A stretch of DNA of 6,114 nucleotides, from contig JACMOT010000562.1 of assembly GCA_014377915.1 (NCBI GenBank), positions 1 to 6,114 on the forward strand. The letters are read 5' to 3'. Both the position numbers and the translations under genes were made by a program. Under the pieces are notes generated by a model. That model made no database searches and was not told where the DNA came from. It was given only the letters and a program-made list of their open reading frames with translations. Source of the stretch: Tardiphaga sp. (GTDB lineage: Bacteria > Pseudomonadota > Alphaproteobacteria > Rhizobiales > Xanthobacteraceae). This document shows positions 1 through 5,982 of this stretch, piece after piece. Positions within the stretch are counted from its first letter, which is position 1. Each line of letters opens with the position of its first letter.

Positions 1-497
1 CCCCCGCGCCGGCCCCCCGCGGGGCCCGGGGCGGCAACGGGACCGCGGGCGCCACCGGCCTCCCCCAGCGCCGGCGCCGGCGTATTGGCGAGCGAGCTCG
101 CGCCGATCGAGCGTTCCAGATCCGCGAACTGGCGTTCCGCCGCCGCGCATTCGGTGTCGGCATTGCCCAGCGCGCGACGGCCATCGGCCAGGCTGCGGTC
201 GAGCTGCTGCCGGAGCTCGACGCGCTCGGTGTCATTGGCCGAAGCCTCCGCGATCACGGCGGAGAATTTGTCGATCATCGCCTGCACCCGCGGGCGGGCG
301 ATGCCCCGACAGTTCGAGACGGCGCCGACGATCGACCCCACCCTGGTCGCCAGCGTCCGCACCACCGCGGCCTTGTCACCCGGCGCGGCGCTGACCGGCG
401 AAGCCAGCACCACGCCACAGACCAGAAGCCGTGCGCCGCCGCCGAACGCCGGACGCAGGCCCGCCAGTTTCCGCTTTACCCACGCGTTGATACTCAT
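1..497 (-). CDS. Secreted solute-binding protein paralogue, 5' part only (signal peptide plus two-Cys N-terminal domain)
   Basis: Partial: translation from the ATG at 495-497 stays open for 165 codons to the left edge, so the C-terminal part is outside the window. Residues 1-37 form a Sec signal peptide with a basic start (VKRKLA), a hydrophobic core around LLVCGVVLA and a probable cleavage at VSA|A. Residues 39-131 are the same helical module found in the two right-hand paralogues, with both cysteines kept (Cys63 in SNCR, Cys117 in TEC) and the endings DGRRAL and FADLERSI. From 132 a Pro/Ala/Gly-rich linker starts; its last visible residues include Arg and Gly, unlike the Ala/Pro linkers of the sisters. 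By analogy a type-1 periplasmic binding domain should follow, but that is inference. GAGG (504-507) lies 6 nt before the start. The gap to the upstream gene is 51 nt, so co-transcription is likely. Ligand unknown. Confidence 0.85.
   Translation of the reverse strand, partial: MSINAWVKRKLAGLRPAFGGGARLLVCGVVLASPVSAAPGDKAAVVRTLATRVGSIVGAVSNCRGIARPRVQAMIDKFSAVIAEASANDTERVELRQQLDRSLADGRRALGNADTECAAAERQFADLERSIGASSLANTPAPALGEAGGARGPVAAPGPAGGRRG
11..26. repeat. Extreme-GC inverted repeat in the linker of the fourth paralogue
   Basis: GGCCCC (11-16) and GGGGCC (21-26) are inverted around CCGC, with a nested CCCCGCGGGG palindrome at 15-24. It lies in a nearly all-G/C stretch of about 35 nt coding for the Pro/Gly/Ala linker. 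It is probably a by-product of linker codons rather than a signal. Confidence 0.5.
105..383 (-). other. Two-Cys N-terminal module, copy in the fourth paralogue
   Basis: This codes for residues 39-131 of the partial left-hand gene. It is ungapped against the other two copies and keeps Cys63, Cys117, the LDRSLADGRRAL block and the FADLERSI end. It is the most diverged of the three (SNCRGIARPRVQ, then a changed second and third helix), which shows the module is under lasting constraint rather than freshly copied. Confidence 0.72.
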
Positions 498-548
498 AGA
501 CGACCTCATCCATTCAACATCCACCGCGAGCCGGGTCATCCGTACCCG

Positions 549-1814
549 CTATTCCAGATCGATGGCCTGGTAGCGGCCGTTTTCGTCCAGTGCCGTTCCC
601 CACACCTTGTGCGAGGCCTGGTGTTCGCTGCGACCGAAGCTGAGGACGGTGCCGAGCCCCATGTCGAGCTGGCGCAGGGCCTCCAGACTGTCGACCAGCC
701 GCTCGGTGTCGAGCTGCGGGCTGGCCTGCCGCATCGCCTGCACCAGCACATTACCCACCACGTAACCTTCCAGCGAAATATAGTCCGGGGCTTCACCCGG
801 AAAGTACTTCGCCAGCGCCGCCTTGTATTCGAGAATCGCCGACGAATAGCCGTCGACCGCCGGCACCACCTGGGTAACGATCACCCCCTTGGTATAGCGC
901 GGCCCGAGCAGCTTCAATTCCTCGGCCAGCGCGGTGGCGCCGACGAACGACACGTTGGTGTAGATCATCCCGGGAAACTGATCATGGGTCTTCTCGATGA
1001 ACTTCGCCCCGGCCCGGTAGGTCGCCGCCATGATCACGGCCTTGATCGGAATTTTCATCGCCTTCAACTGATTGACCGCCTCGTCGACATCGACGGAGTT
1101 GCGCTTGTAGTTCAGCCGAATGACCGCGTTTTCGCCGATACCAAGCGCGCGCATCGCCTTGGCGACGCCGGCAAAGCCGGAATCGCCGAACGCATCCTGC
1201 TGGGTGAACACCACGATCTGCCGCGGCTGCAGGCGGCGCACCTTGACCAGATAGCGAACGGCGGCGTCGGTCTCCTCGGCGGTGCTGGGGCGATAATTGA
1301 AGATGTAGCGATCCGGCGGATCGTGCCGCAGCGCCGGAGCCCCCGACAGCGCGCCGAAGAACAACATCCGCCGCTCCAGCGCATAGGGCGCCGCGACCAA
1401 CGCGGTGGGCGTGCCGACATTGCCGATCATGCAGAACACCTGCTCCTTGTCATACAGTTGGGCCATCGCCTCCGGCGTCCTTGTCGGCTCATAGCCGTCA
1501 TCGGCCGCGATCAGGCGCAGCATCCGGCCATCGATACCGCCGGCATCGTTGACGCGATTGAAGGCGGTATCGAGGCCGAGCTTCATCTGCCGGCCCAATT
1601 CCTTTGACGCGCCGGAAAATGGCGCCGCGATGCCAAGCCGGATTTCCCGGTCGGTGATGCCGCGAACCGCGGGCCCCGTGGTGGCCGGCGCCGCCGGCGC
1701 CACGGTGGCCGCGAACATGGCCAGCATGCCGCCGCAGGCCACCAGCGACACGCCACGTGCCAGCACCGTGTGTACCGGCGCCAGTTTCCGCTTCAATTGC
1801 CAATCGATGTTCAT
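549..1814 (-). CDS. Periplasmic ABC-type solute-binding protein (LivK/Peripla_BP_6 class), short form without the N-terminal module
   Basis: A 421-aa protein expected to capture a small solute in the periplasm for an ABC importer. Residues 1-41 are a signal peptide: basic start (LKRKLA), hydrophobic core around LVACGGMLAMFAA, likely cut in the APA|A stretch. A type-1 binding domain fills about 50-421. Seen are the opening strand ITDREIRLG, PFSG (65-68), NDAGGIDGR, IGNVGTPT, the pocket-side loop FFGALSGAPALR (152-163), QQDAFG (205-210), VSFVG, VTQVVP and SLEGY, in the family's usual order. It is the only complete copy lacking the roughly 93-residue two-Cys domain. It is also the most diverged: C and D have FTGTP where it has LSGAP, QDD where it has QQD, and it has a two-residue deletion near IPIKAVI. 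This hints at a different ligand (inference). AAGG (1821-1824) sits 6 nt before the ATG. Gaps are 53 nt upstream and 51 nt downstream. Substrate cannot be told; branched-chain amino acids, amides or aromatic acids are family possibilities. Confidence 0.92.
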   Translation of the reverse strand: MNIDWQLKRKLAPVHTVLARGVSLVACGGMLAMFAATVAPAAPATTGPAVRGITDREIRLGIAAPFSGASKELGRQMKLGLDTAFNRVNDAGGIDGRMLRLIAADDGYEPTRTPEAMAQLYDKEQVFCMIGNVGTPTALVAAPYALERRMLFFGALSGAPALRHDPPDRYIFNYRPSTAEETDAAVRYLVKVRRLQPRQIVVFTQQDAFGDSGFAGVAKAMRALGIGENAVIRLNYKRNSVDVDEAVNQLKAMKIPIKAVIMAATYRAGAKFIEKTHDQFPGMIYTNVSFVGATALAEELKLLGPRYTKGVIVTQVVPAVDGYSSAILEYKAALAKYFPGEAPDYISLEGYVVGNVLVQAMRQASPQLDTERLVDSLEALRQLDMGLGTVLSFGRSEHQASHKVWGTALDENGRYQAIDLE

Positions 1815-1867
1815 GAATTACCTTGTTTAAGATTGTTTCTGACGTAGCCGTAGTGACCGTTATCGCC

Positions 1868-3514
1868 CTACTCCAGGTCGATCGCCTGGTACTTGCCGGA
1901 TTCATCCAGCGCCGTTCCCCAAACCTTGTGCGACGCCTGGTGATCCGAGCGGCCGAAGCTGAGCGACGTGCCAAGCCCCATGTCGACGCCGCGCAGGCTT
2001 TCCAGGCTGTCCACCAGTTTCTCGGTATCAAGCTGCGGGCCAATCTGCCGTAACGCCTGGATCATGATGTTGGCGCCGATGTAGCCCTCGAGCGACACAT
2101 AGTCCGGCGCTTCGCCCGGGAAATATTTGGCGAGCGCCGCCTTGTATTCCAGGATCGCCGACGAATAGCCGTCCACCGCCGGCACCACCTGCGTCACCAC
2201 CACGCCATTGGTATAGCGCGCGCCCAACAGCTTGAGCTCCTCGGACAGCTCGGTGCTGCCGACGATGGAAAGATTGGTGTAGACCAGCCCCGGATACGAA
2301 TCGTGGGTCTTTTCGATGAACTTCGCCGACGATCGATAGGAGCCGATGATGATCACCGACTTGATGGCATTGGCGGCCTTGCGGGTTGCCATCAGTGCGA
2401 CGGCGTCGTTCACGTCGATCGTGCCACGCTTGTAACTCAGGCGCAGCGCCTGCCCGTCATTCACGCCCAGGGTGCGCATCGCCTTGACCACCACGCCGAA
2501 CACCGCGTCGCCAAAGCTGTCATCCTGCGCGAACACGGCGATCTGCCGCGGCTGCAACCGCCGTACCTTGACCAGATAACGTACCGACGCTTCGACCTCT
2601 TCGGTGATGCTCGCGCGATAGTTGAAGACATAGCGATCCGGCGGATCACGGCGCAGCACCGGCGTGCCGGTGAACGCCCCGAAGAACAACGCGCGTCGCT
2701 CGAGCGCATAGGGCGCCGCGACCGCGGCATTCGGCGTCCCCACATTGCCGATGAAGCACAACACCTGGTCCTTGTCGTAGAGCTGCGACATCGCCGCCAA
2801 TGTCCGGGTCGGATCGAAGCCGTCGTCGGCCGAAATCAGCCGGAGCATGCGGCCGGCAACGCCACCGGAATCATTGACCCGGTTGAAGGCGGTATCGATA
2901 CCGAGCTTCATCTGTCGTCCGAGCTGCTTGGACGGGCCGGAAAACGGTCCCACCATGCCGAAGCGAATTTCGCGATCGGTCACGCCGCGGATGGCCGGAC
3001 CGGAGCCCGCCGGCGCGGCCATCGCTGGCGCGGCGGCGGTCTGCACCGGCGCCGGTGGAGTGGGCGCCGGTTGCACGGGCGTGGCGGCCGCGGTGGCCGC
3101 CGCGTCGGACGGAGCCGACGTGATGATCGAGCGCTCCAGATCGGCGAACTGGCGCTCCGCCGGCCCGCATTCCACGTCCACATTGGTCATGGCGCGACGG
3201 CCGTCGCTGAGGCTGCGGTCAAGTTGCTGGGTGATTTCAGCGCGCTCGACTTCGTTGGTCGACGCTTCCCTGATGACGATGGCAAATTTATCGACCACCG
3301 CCTGCACGCGCGCGCGCGGCAGATTGCGACAGTTCGAAGCCGCGCCGACGATCAGACCGACCCGGCTGGCCAGCGTGCGCACGACGGCGACCTTCTCACC
3401 CGGCGCGGCGCTTGCCGCGGGGGCGAATGGCATGCTGCACGCCACCAGCAGAATGCCACGCGCAATGCTCGCCTCCATCCGTGAGGTCGTCTTGCCTGGT
3501 GAAGTGAACGTCAT
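1868..3514 (-). CDS. Periplasmic solute-binding protein with two-Cys N-terminal domain (LivK/Peripla_BP_6 class)
   Basis: A 548-aa secreted binding protein. Residues 1-36 are a signal peptide ending ASA|A. Residues 38-130 form the extra helical module with Cys62 and Cys116. An Ala/Pro/Thr/Gln linker runs from 131 to about 174, and the type-1 binding domain from 175 to 548. Binding-domain motifs are GVTDREIRFG, GPFSG, ADDGFDP, IGNVGTP, FFGAFTGTPVLR (277-288), QDDSFG (330-335), VVTQVVP and SLEGY, matching liv-type proteins of the kind that keep a GTP loop, a QDD-FG strand and a QVVP strand. The whole is about 150 residues longer than an ordinary family member, because of the added module and linker. 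The start at 3514 is preferred over the internal Met13 because of a strong AAGGGGG five nt upstream. It is about 85% identical to the upstream paralogue by eye, with no net gaps in the binding domain. Gaps are 54 nt upstream and 53 nt downstream. Substrate unknown; no permease or ATPase is nearby. Confidence 0.93.
   Translation of the reverse strand: MTFTSPGKTTSRMEASIARGILLVACSMPFAPAASAAPGEKVAVVRTLASRVGLIVGAASNCRNLPRARVQAVVDKFAIVIREASTNEVERAEITQQLDRSLSDGRRAMTNVDVECGPAERQFADLERSIITSAPSDAAATAAATPVQPAPTPPAPVQTAAAPAMAAPAGSGPAIRGVTDREIRFGMVGPFSGPSKQLGRQMKLGIDTAFNRVNDSGGVAGRMLRLISADDGFDPTRTLAAMSQLYDKDQVLCFIGNVGTPNAAVAAPYALERRALFFGAFTGTPVLRRDPPDRYVFNYRASITEEVEASVRYLVKVRRLQPRQIAVFAQDDSFGDAVFGVVVKAMRTLGVNDGQALRLSYKRGTIDVNDAVALMATRKAANAIKSVIIIGSYRSSAKFIEKTHDSYPGLVYTNLSIVGSTELSEELKLLGARYTNGVVVTQVVPAVDGYSSAILEYKAALAKYFPGEAPDYVSLEGYIGANIMIQALRQIGPQLDTEKLVDSLESLRGVDMGLGTSLSFGRSDHQASHKVWGTALDESGKYQAIDLE
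1872..1921 (-). repeat. 50-nt exact match to 3573-3622 at gene 3' ends
   Basis: The last codons of the second paralogue are identical at DNA level to those of the first over 50 nt, third codon positions included. The shared stretch encodes the end of the protein, GTALDESGKYQAIDLE. Silent differences are common elsewhere between these two genes, so the match suggests recent exchange or a recent common copy. Confidence 0.7.
3125..3403 (-). other. Two-Cys N-terminal module, copy in the second paralogue
   Basis: This codes for residues 38-130 of the 1868-3514 protein and is the same length as the copy at 4802-5080, without gaps. Cys62 and Cys116 are conserved. Differences from its neighbour cluster in the middle helices (REASTNEVERAEI), while the SNCR and LDRSLSDGRRAM parts are nearly unchanged. 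Confidence 0.75.
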
Positions 3515-3519
3515 GGAAT

Positions 3520-3526
3520 CCCCCTT
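3520..3526 (-). promoter_or_regulatory. Strong ribosome-binding site AAGGGGG for the second paralogue
   Basis: AAGGGGG sits 5 nt before the ATG at 3514 and selects this start over the internal ATG 36 nt downstream (Met13). Confidence 0.6.
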
Positions 3527-3568
3527 GTCCGAAACCGTCTTTGGCGTGCCGGATTTATCGCTGTTGCC

Positions 3569-5191
3569 CTATTCCAGGTCGATCGCCTGGTACTTGCCGG
3601 ATTCATCCAGCGCCGTTCCCCACACCTTGTGCGAGGCCTGGTGATCCGAGCGACCGAAGCTCAGCGACGTCCCCAGCCCCATGTCCACGCCGCGCAGACT
3701 TTCGAGGCTGTCCACCAATCTCTCGGTGTCGAGCTGCGGTCCAATCTGTTTCAAGGCCTGGATCACGATATTGGCGCCGATATAGCCTTCGAGCGAAACG
3801 TAGTCCGGCGCCTCGCCGGGGAAATATTTGGCGAGCGACGCCTTGTATTCGAGGATCGCGGAGGAATAGCCGTCCACCGCCGGCACCACCTGTGTCACGA
3901 CCACGCCATTGCTGTAGCGCGGTCCCAACAGCTTCAGCTCTTCCGCGAGTTCGCTGCTGCCGACGAAAGAAATATTGGTGTAGATCATCCCCGGATACAG
4001 GTCGTTTGTCTTTTCGATGAGTTTCGCGGAGGCGCGATAGGAGCCAACGATGATCACGGCCTTGATCGCGTTGTTGGCTTTGCGCGTAGCTAGCGTCGTC
4101 AGCGCGTCGTTCACGTCGATAGAGCCGCGCTTGTAGCTGAGGCGCAACGCCAGGTCGTCGCTGGCCCCGAGGATGCGCATCGCCTTGACCACCACGCCAA
4201 AGGCAACCTCGCCGAAGGCATCGTCCTGCGCGAACACGGCGATCTGCCGCGGCTGCAATCGCCGCACCTTGACCAGATAACGCACCGAGGCTTCGATCTC
4301 CTCGGTTAGACCCGCGCGATAGTTGAAGACGTAGCGATCCGGCGGATCATGGCGCAGCACCGGCGTTCCCGTAAACGCACCGAAGAACAGCGCGCGCCGC
4401 TCGAGCGCATAGGGCGCCGCCACCGCCGCGGTCGGCGTGCCCACATTGCCGATATAGCAAAACACCTGTTCCTTGTCGTACAACTGCGCCATGGCCGCCA
4501 GGGTCCGGCTCGGTTCATATCCATCATCGGCCGCGATCAGCCGAAGCATGCGGCCGGAAATGCCGCCGGCCTCATTGACGCGGTTGAAGGCGGTATCGAT
4601 GCCGAGCTTCATCTGACGCCCGAGCTGTTTGGACGGGCCGGAGAACGGCCCCACCATGCCGAAGCGGATTTCCTGATCGGTGACGCCATGAACGGCGCTT
4701 GACGGCGCGGCGGCGGCCGGGGTCGGCGCGGGCTGCGCGGGCGCGAACGACATCGGTGCCGCCGCGGAGATCGCGCCCGGGTCGGGCAGCGCGGAGGTCA
4801 CGATGGAGCGTTCCAGATCGACGAACTGGCGTTCGGCCTGTGCGCACTCGACCTCGGGATTGGTCATGGCGCGGCGGCCATCGCCGAGGCTACGGTCGAG
4901 TTGCTGAATGATGTCGACGCGCTCGGCTTCGTTGGCCGACGCTTCCTTGATCACGACGGCAAATTTGTCGACCACGTTCTGCACACGGGGGCGCTGCAGG
5001 TTGCGGCAATTCGAGGCTGCGCCCACGATCAGGCCAACCCGGCTGGCCAGCGTGCGCACCACGGCGGCCTTGTCTCCTGGCGCCGCGGTGGCGGGAACGG
5101 CGAGCGCGAGACCGCTGGCCAACAAGGCGCCGCGGGCAATTGTCGCCGACCATCCGGGAAGATTGGATTGGCGTCGGGTGATAGAAATCAT
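3569..5191 (-). CDS. Periplasmic solute-binding protein with two-Cys N-terminal domain, first paralogue of the array
   Basis: A 540-aa secreted protein, predicted to bind a small solute in the periplasm. Residues 1-36 are a signal peptide (RR near the start, core ALLASGLALAV, cleavage ATA|A). Residues 38-130 are the helical module with Cys62 and Cys116, and 131 to about 166 an Ala/Pro linker. The type-1 binding domain spans 167-540 with GVTDQEIRFG, GPFSG (181-185), NEAGGISGR, ADDGYEP, IGNVGTPT, FFGAFTGTPVLR (269-280), VFNYRA, QDDAFG (322-327), SFVGS, VVTQVVP and SLEGY. The frame stays open upstream to an ATG at 5290. I reject that longer form: it would overlap the preceding gene's stop, add a second hydrophobic stretch and lack a ribosome-binding site. 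The 5191 start also aligns with the M-(I/S/N)-(S/I)-(I/N/D) openings of the paralogues and has GGGAAG 7 nt upstream. It follows the small membrane protein by 62 nt. Its transporter partner and ligand are not visible. Confidence 0.94.
   Translation of the reverse strand: MISITRRQSNLPGWSATIARGALLASGLALAVPATAAPGDKAAVVRTLASRVGLIVGAASNCRNLQRPRVQNVVDKFAVVIKEASANEAERVDIIQQLDRSLGDGRRAMTNPEVECAQAERQFVDLERSIVTSALPDPGAISAAAPMSFAPAQPAPTPAAAAPSSAVHGVTDQEIRFGMVGPFSGPSKQLGRQMKLGIDTAFNRVNEAGGISGRMLRLIAADDGYEPSRTLAAMAQLYDKEQVFCYIGNVGTPTAAVAAPYALERRALFFGAFTGTPVLRHDPPDRYVFNYRAGLTEEIEASVRYLVKVRRLQPRQIAVFAQDDAFGEVAFGVVVKAMRILGASDDLALRLSYKRGSIDVNDALTTLATRKANNAIKAVIIVGSYRASAKLIEKTNDLYPGMIYTNISFVGSSELAEELKLLGPRYSNGVVVTQVVPAVDGYSSAILEYKASLAKYFPGEAPDYVSLEGYIGANIVIQALKQIGPQLDTERLVDSLESLRGVDMGLGTSLSFGRSDHQASHKVWGTALDESGKYQAIDLE
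3573..3622 (-). repeat. 50-nt exact match to 1872-1921 at gene 3' ends
   Basis: This is the partner of the repeat at 1872-1921, at the 3' end of the first paralogue. A second exact match of 32 nt, overlapping this one at 3612-3643, is shared with the third paralogue at 592-623. Confidence 0.7.
4802..5080 (-). other. Two-Cys N-terminal module, copy in the first paralogue
   Basis: This codes for residues 38-130 of the 3569-5191 protein. It reads as four short amphipathic helices, with Cys62 after the first and Cys116 at the start of the last. Landmarks are RTLASRVG, SNCR, DKFAVVI, QQLDRSL, DGRRAM, VEC and DLERSI. The two cysteines are kept in all three copies and the domain is exported, so a disulfide is likely (inference). 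There is no CxxCH heme motif and no obvious metal site. I do not recognise a named family. Confidence 0.75.
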
Positions 5192-5198
5192 CAAGGTA

Positions 5199-5204
5199 CT
5201 TCCC
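5199..5204 (-). promoter_or_regulatory. Ribosome-binding site GGGAAG deciding the 5191 start
   Basis: GGGAAG lies 7 nt before the ATG at 5191. The longer in-frame starts at 5242 and 5290 have no purine-rich site at suitable distance, so the protein begins here. Confidence 0.6.
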
Positions 5205-5253
5205 GCCAGAATACAAATAAAAAATGGTGCGTTCGAAATCATCCGACCCGCGG

Positions 5254-5793
5254 CTAGGGGGCCGGCTTCGCGGCGGAATTCTTGTCCCACTGCATCAACT
5301 GCCGAAGCAGCGCATCGGAATCATCCGGCTTGGCGGCCGGTTCGCTCGCGGGCCCGACGACCGGCGCGGCCGCGCCGTCGGCATCGTCGGCCGCGGCCTT
5401 GCCGCTGTCGCTCGCGGGCGTCGCCGTGGCGGGCAGACCTCTCGATTGCAGCACCCCGAGGAACGACGGTGCCGCGGCATTCGCCTCGCCTGGCGGCTGT
5501 GCCACGGGCGTCATGATGGTAACGACCACCGCGGCGAAACCCGCCAGCACTACCGCGACAGCGATGCCGCCGATCACGCCAAGGCGGTTTTCCCCCATCA
5601 GTCGCCGCAGTCCGCCAGGAGGCGGCGCCGGCACCAGTTCAGGCTGCATCAAATGACGCCTCGACGCGGCGGCCACGTCGTTCGGCACGACGTCCGGCGC
5701 CGACGGGCGATCGGATGCCTGACGCAACCGGCGCGGCGCATAATACAACGGGTCGTCGGGACTGAGATAATCGGGCTTGTCGAAACTGGTCAT
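5254..5793 (-). CDS. Hypothetical single-pass membrane protein, first gene of the putative operon
   Basis: A 179-aa protein of no function I can name. The N-terminal 70 residues are polar and proline-rich (motif DKPDYLSPDDPLYYAPRRLR at 5-24) and end in a basic patch RRLMGENR. A hydrophobic segment at 71-94 (LGVIGG...VVVTIM) should cross the inner membrane. The positive-inside rule puts the N terminus in the cytoplasm and the Ala/Pro/Asp-rich C-terminal half in the periplasm. The tail ends with a short amphipathic element, LLRQLMQW (162-169), which could be a contact site (inference). The DKPDYLSPDDPLYYAPRRLR opening resembles, from memory, small uncharacterised proteins of Bradyrhizobium-type genomes. 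I chose the start at 5793 because AGGA lies 7 nt upstream. Earlier in-frame ATGs at 5844 and 6063 have poor spacing or unlikely leader protein. It is 62 nt upstream of the binding-protein array, on the same strand, and may share its promoter. Confidence 0.8.
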   Translation of the reverse strand: MTSFDKPDYLSPDDPLYYAPRRLRQASDRPSAPDVVPNDVAAASRRHLMQPELVPAPPPGGLRRLMGENRLGVIGGIAVAVVLAGFAAVVVTIMTPVAQPPGEANAAAPSFLGVLQSRGLPATATPASDSGKAAADDADGAAAPVVGPASEPAAKPDDSDALLRQLMQWDKNSAAKPAP

Positions 5794-5800
5794 ACGCAAA

Positions 5801-5804
5801 TCCT
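5801..5804 (-). promoter_or_regulatory. Ribosome-binding site AGGA deciding the 5793 start
   Basis: AGGA ends 7 nt before the ATG at 5793. This favours it over the in-frame ATG at 5844, which has an AGGA only 2 nt away, and over 6063. Confidence 0.6.
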
Positions 5805-5954
5805 GAAACGCCTTGATGCGCGCGCGTTCCCGCGGCGGCGGCATAATCCTGAGCCTGATGGCTGAAGCCGTAAAAAATGAATTCGAAGCGGAAGAAACAT
5901 ACAAAACTGCCGACTGCCTTGCGCCAAAGGTATGAATGATTGTTTTAGGGAGTA

Positions 5955-5982
5955 GATATATACCACATCGGATCAACCTCAA
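5955..5982 (-). promoter_or_regulatory. Candidate sigma70-type promoter for the minus-strand operon
   Basis: Read on the minus strand, TTGAGG (5977-5982) is followed after 16 nt by TATATC (5955-5960), inside the run TATATATC. It lies in the AT-richest part of the window, about 160 nt before the first gene's start, as expected for the operon's main promoter. The hexamers are imperfect and there is no experimental support; the alternative -10 TATATA gives only a 14-nt spacer. Confidence 0.35.

Larger units (their letters stand above)
1..5191 (-). repeat. Tandem array of four solute-binding protein paralogues
   Basis: Four head-to-tail homologous genes begin at 5191, 3514, 1814 and 497. Start-to-start distances are 1677, 1700 and 1317 nt, the last being short because the third copy lacks the N-terminal module. 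The first two copies are closest to each other. The third and fourth share a signal-peptide start (KRKLA, with AAGCGGAAACTGGCG identical at DNA level). The array is open at its left end, so there may be more copies. Confidence 0.85.

Noticed and set aside
609..1607. Plus-strand open frame of 332 codons opposite the third paralogue
   Set aside because: Same reasoning: it is opposite a convincing binding-protein gene, with no signal, domain or ribosome-binding site of its own.
1730..1745. Lipobox-like LVAC in the signal peptides of the second and third paralogues
   Set aside because: The hydrophobic core continues past the cysteine, a normal AxA site follows, and the first paralogue has no cysteine there.
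1498..2043. Minus-strand frame crossing the junction of the second and third paralogues
   Set aside because: It is out of frame with both genes, Arg/Trp-rich, and covers two recognisable coding ends and the gap.
2303..3484. Long plus-strand open frame (393 codons) opposite the second paralogue
   Set aside because: It is antisense to a clear gene, has the His/Arg/Gly-rich composition typical of GC-rich shadow frames, and resembles other antisense frames only because the sense genes are homologous.
5192..5253. T-run in the gap after the membrane-protein gene as an intrinsic terminator
   Set aside because: I find no GC-rich stem directly before the TTTTTT run; it is more likely an AT-rich translation leader.
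5192..5290. Longer start for the first paralogue at 5290 or 5242
   Set aside because: It would overlap the upstream gene's end, put extra sequence before a good signal peptide and break alignment with the sister starts.
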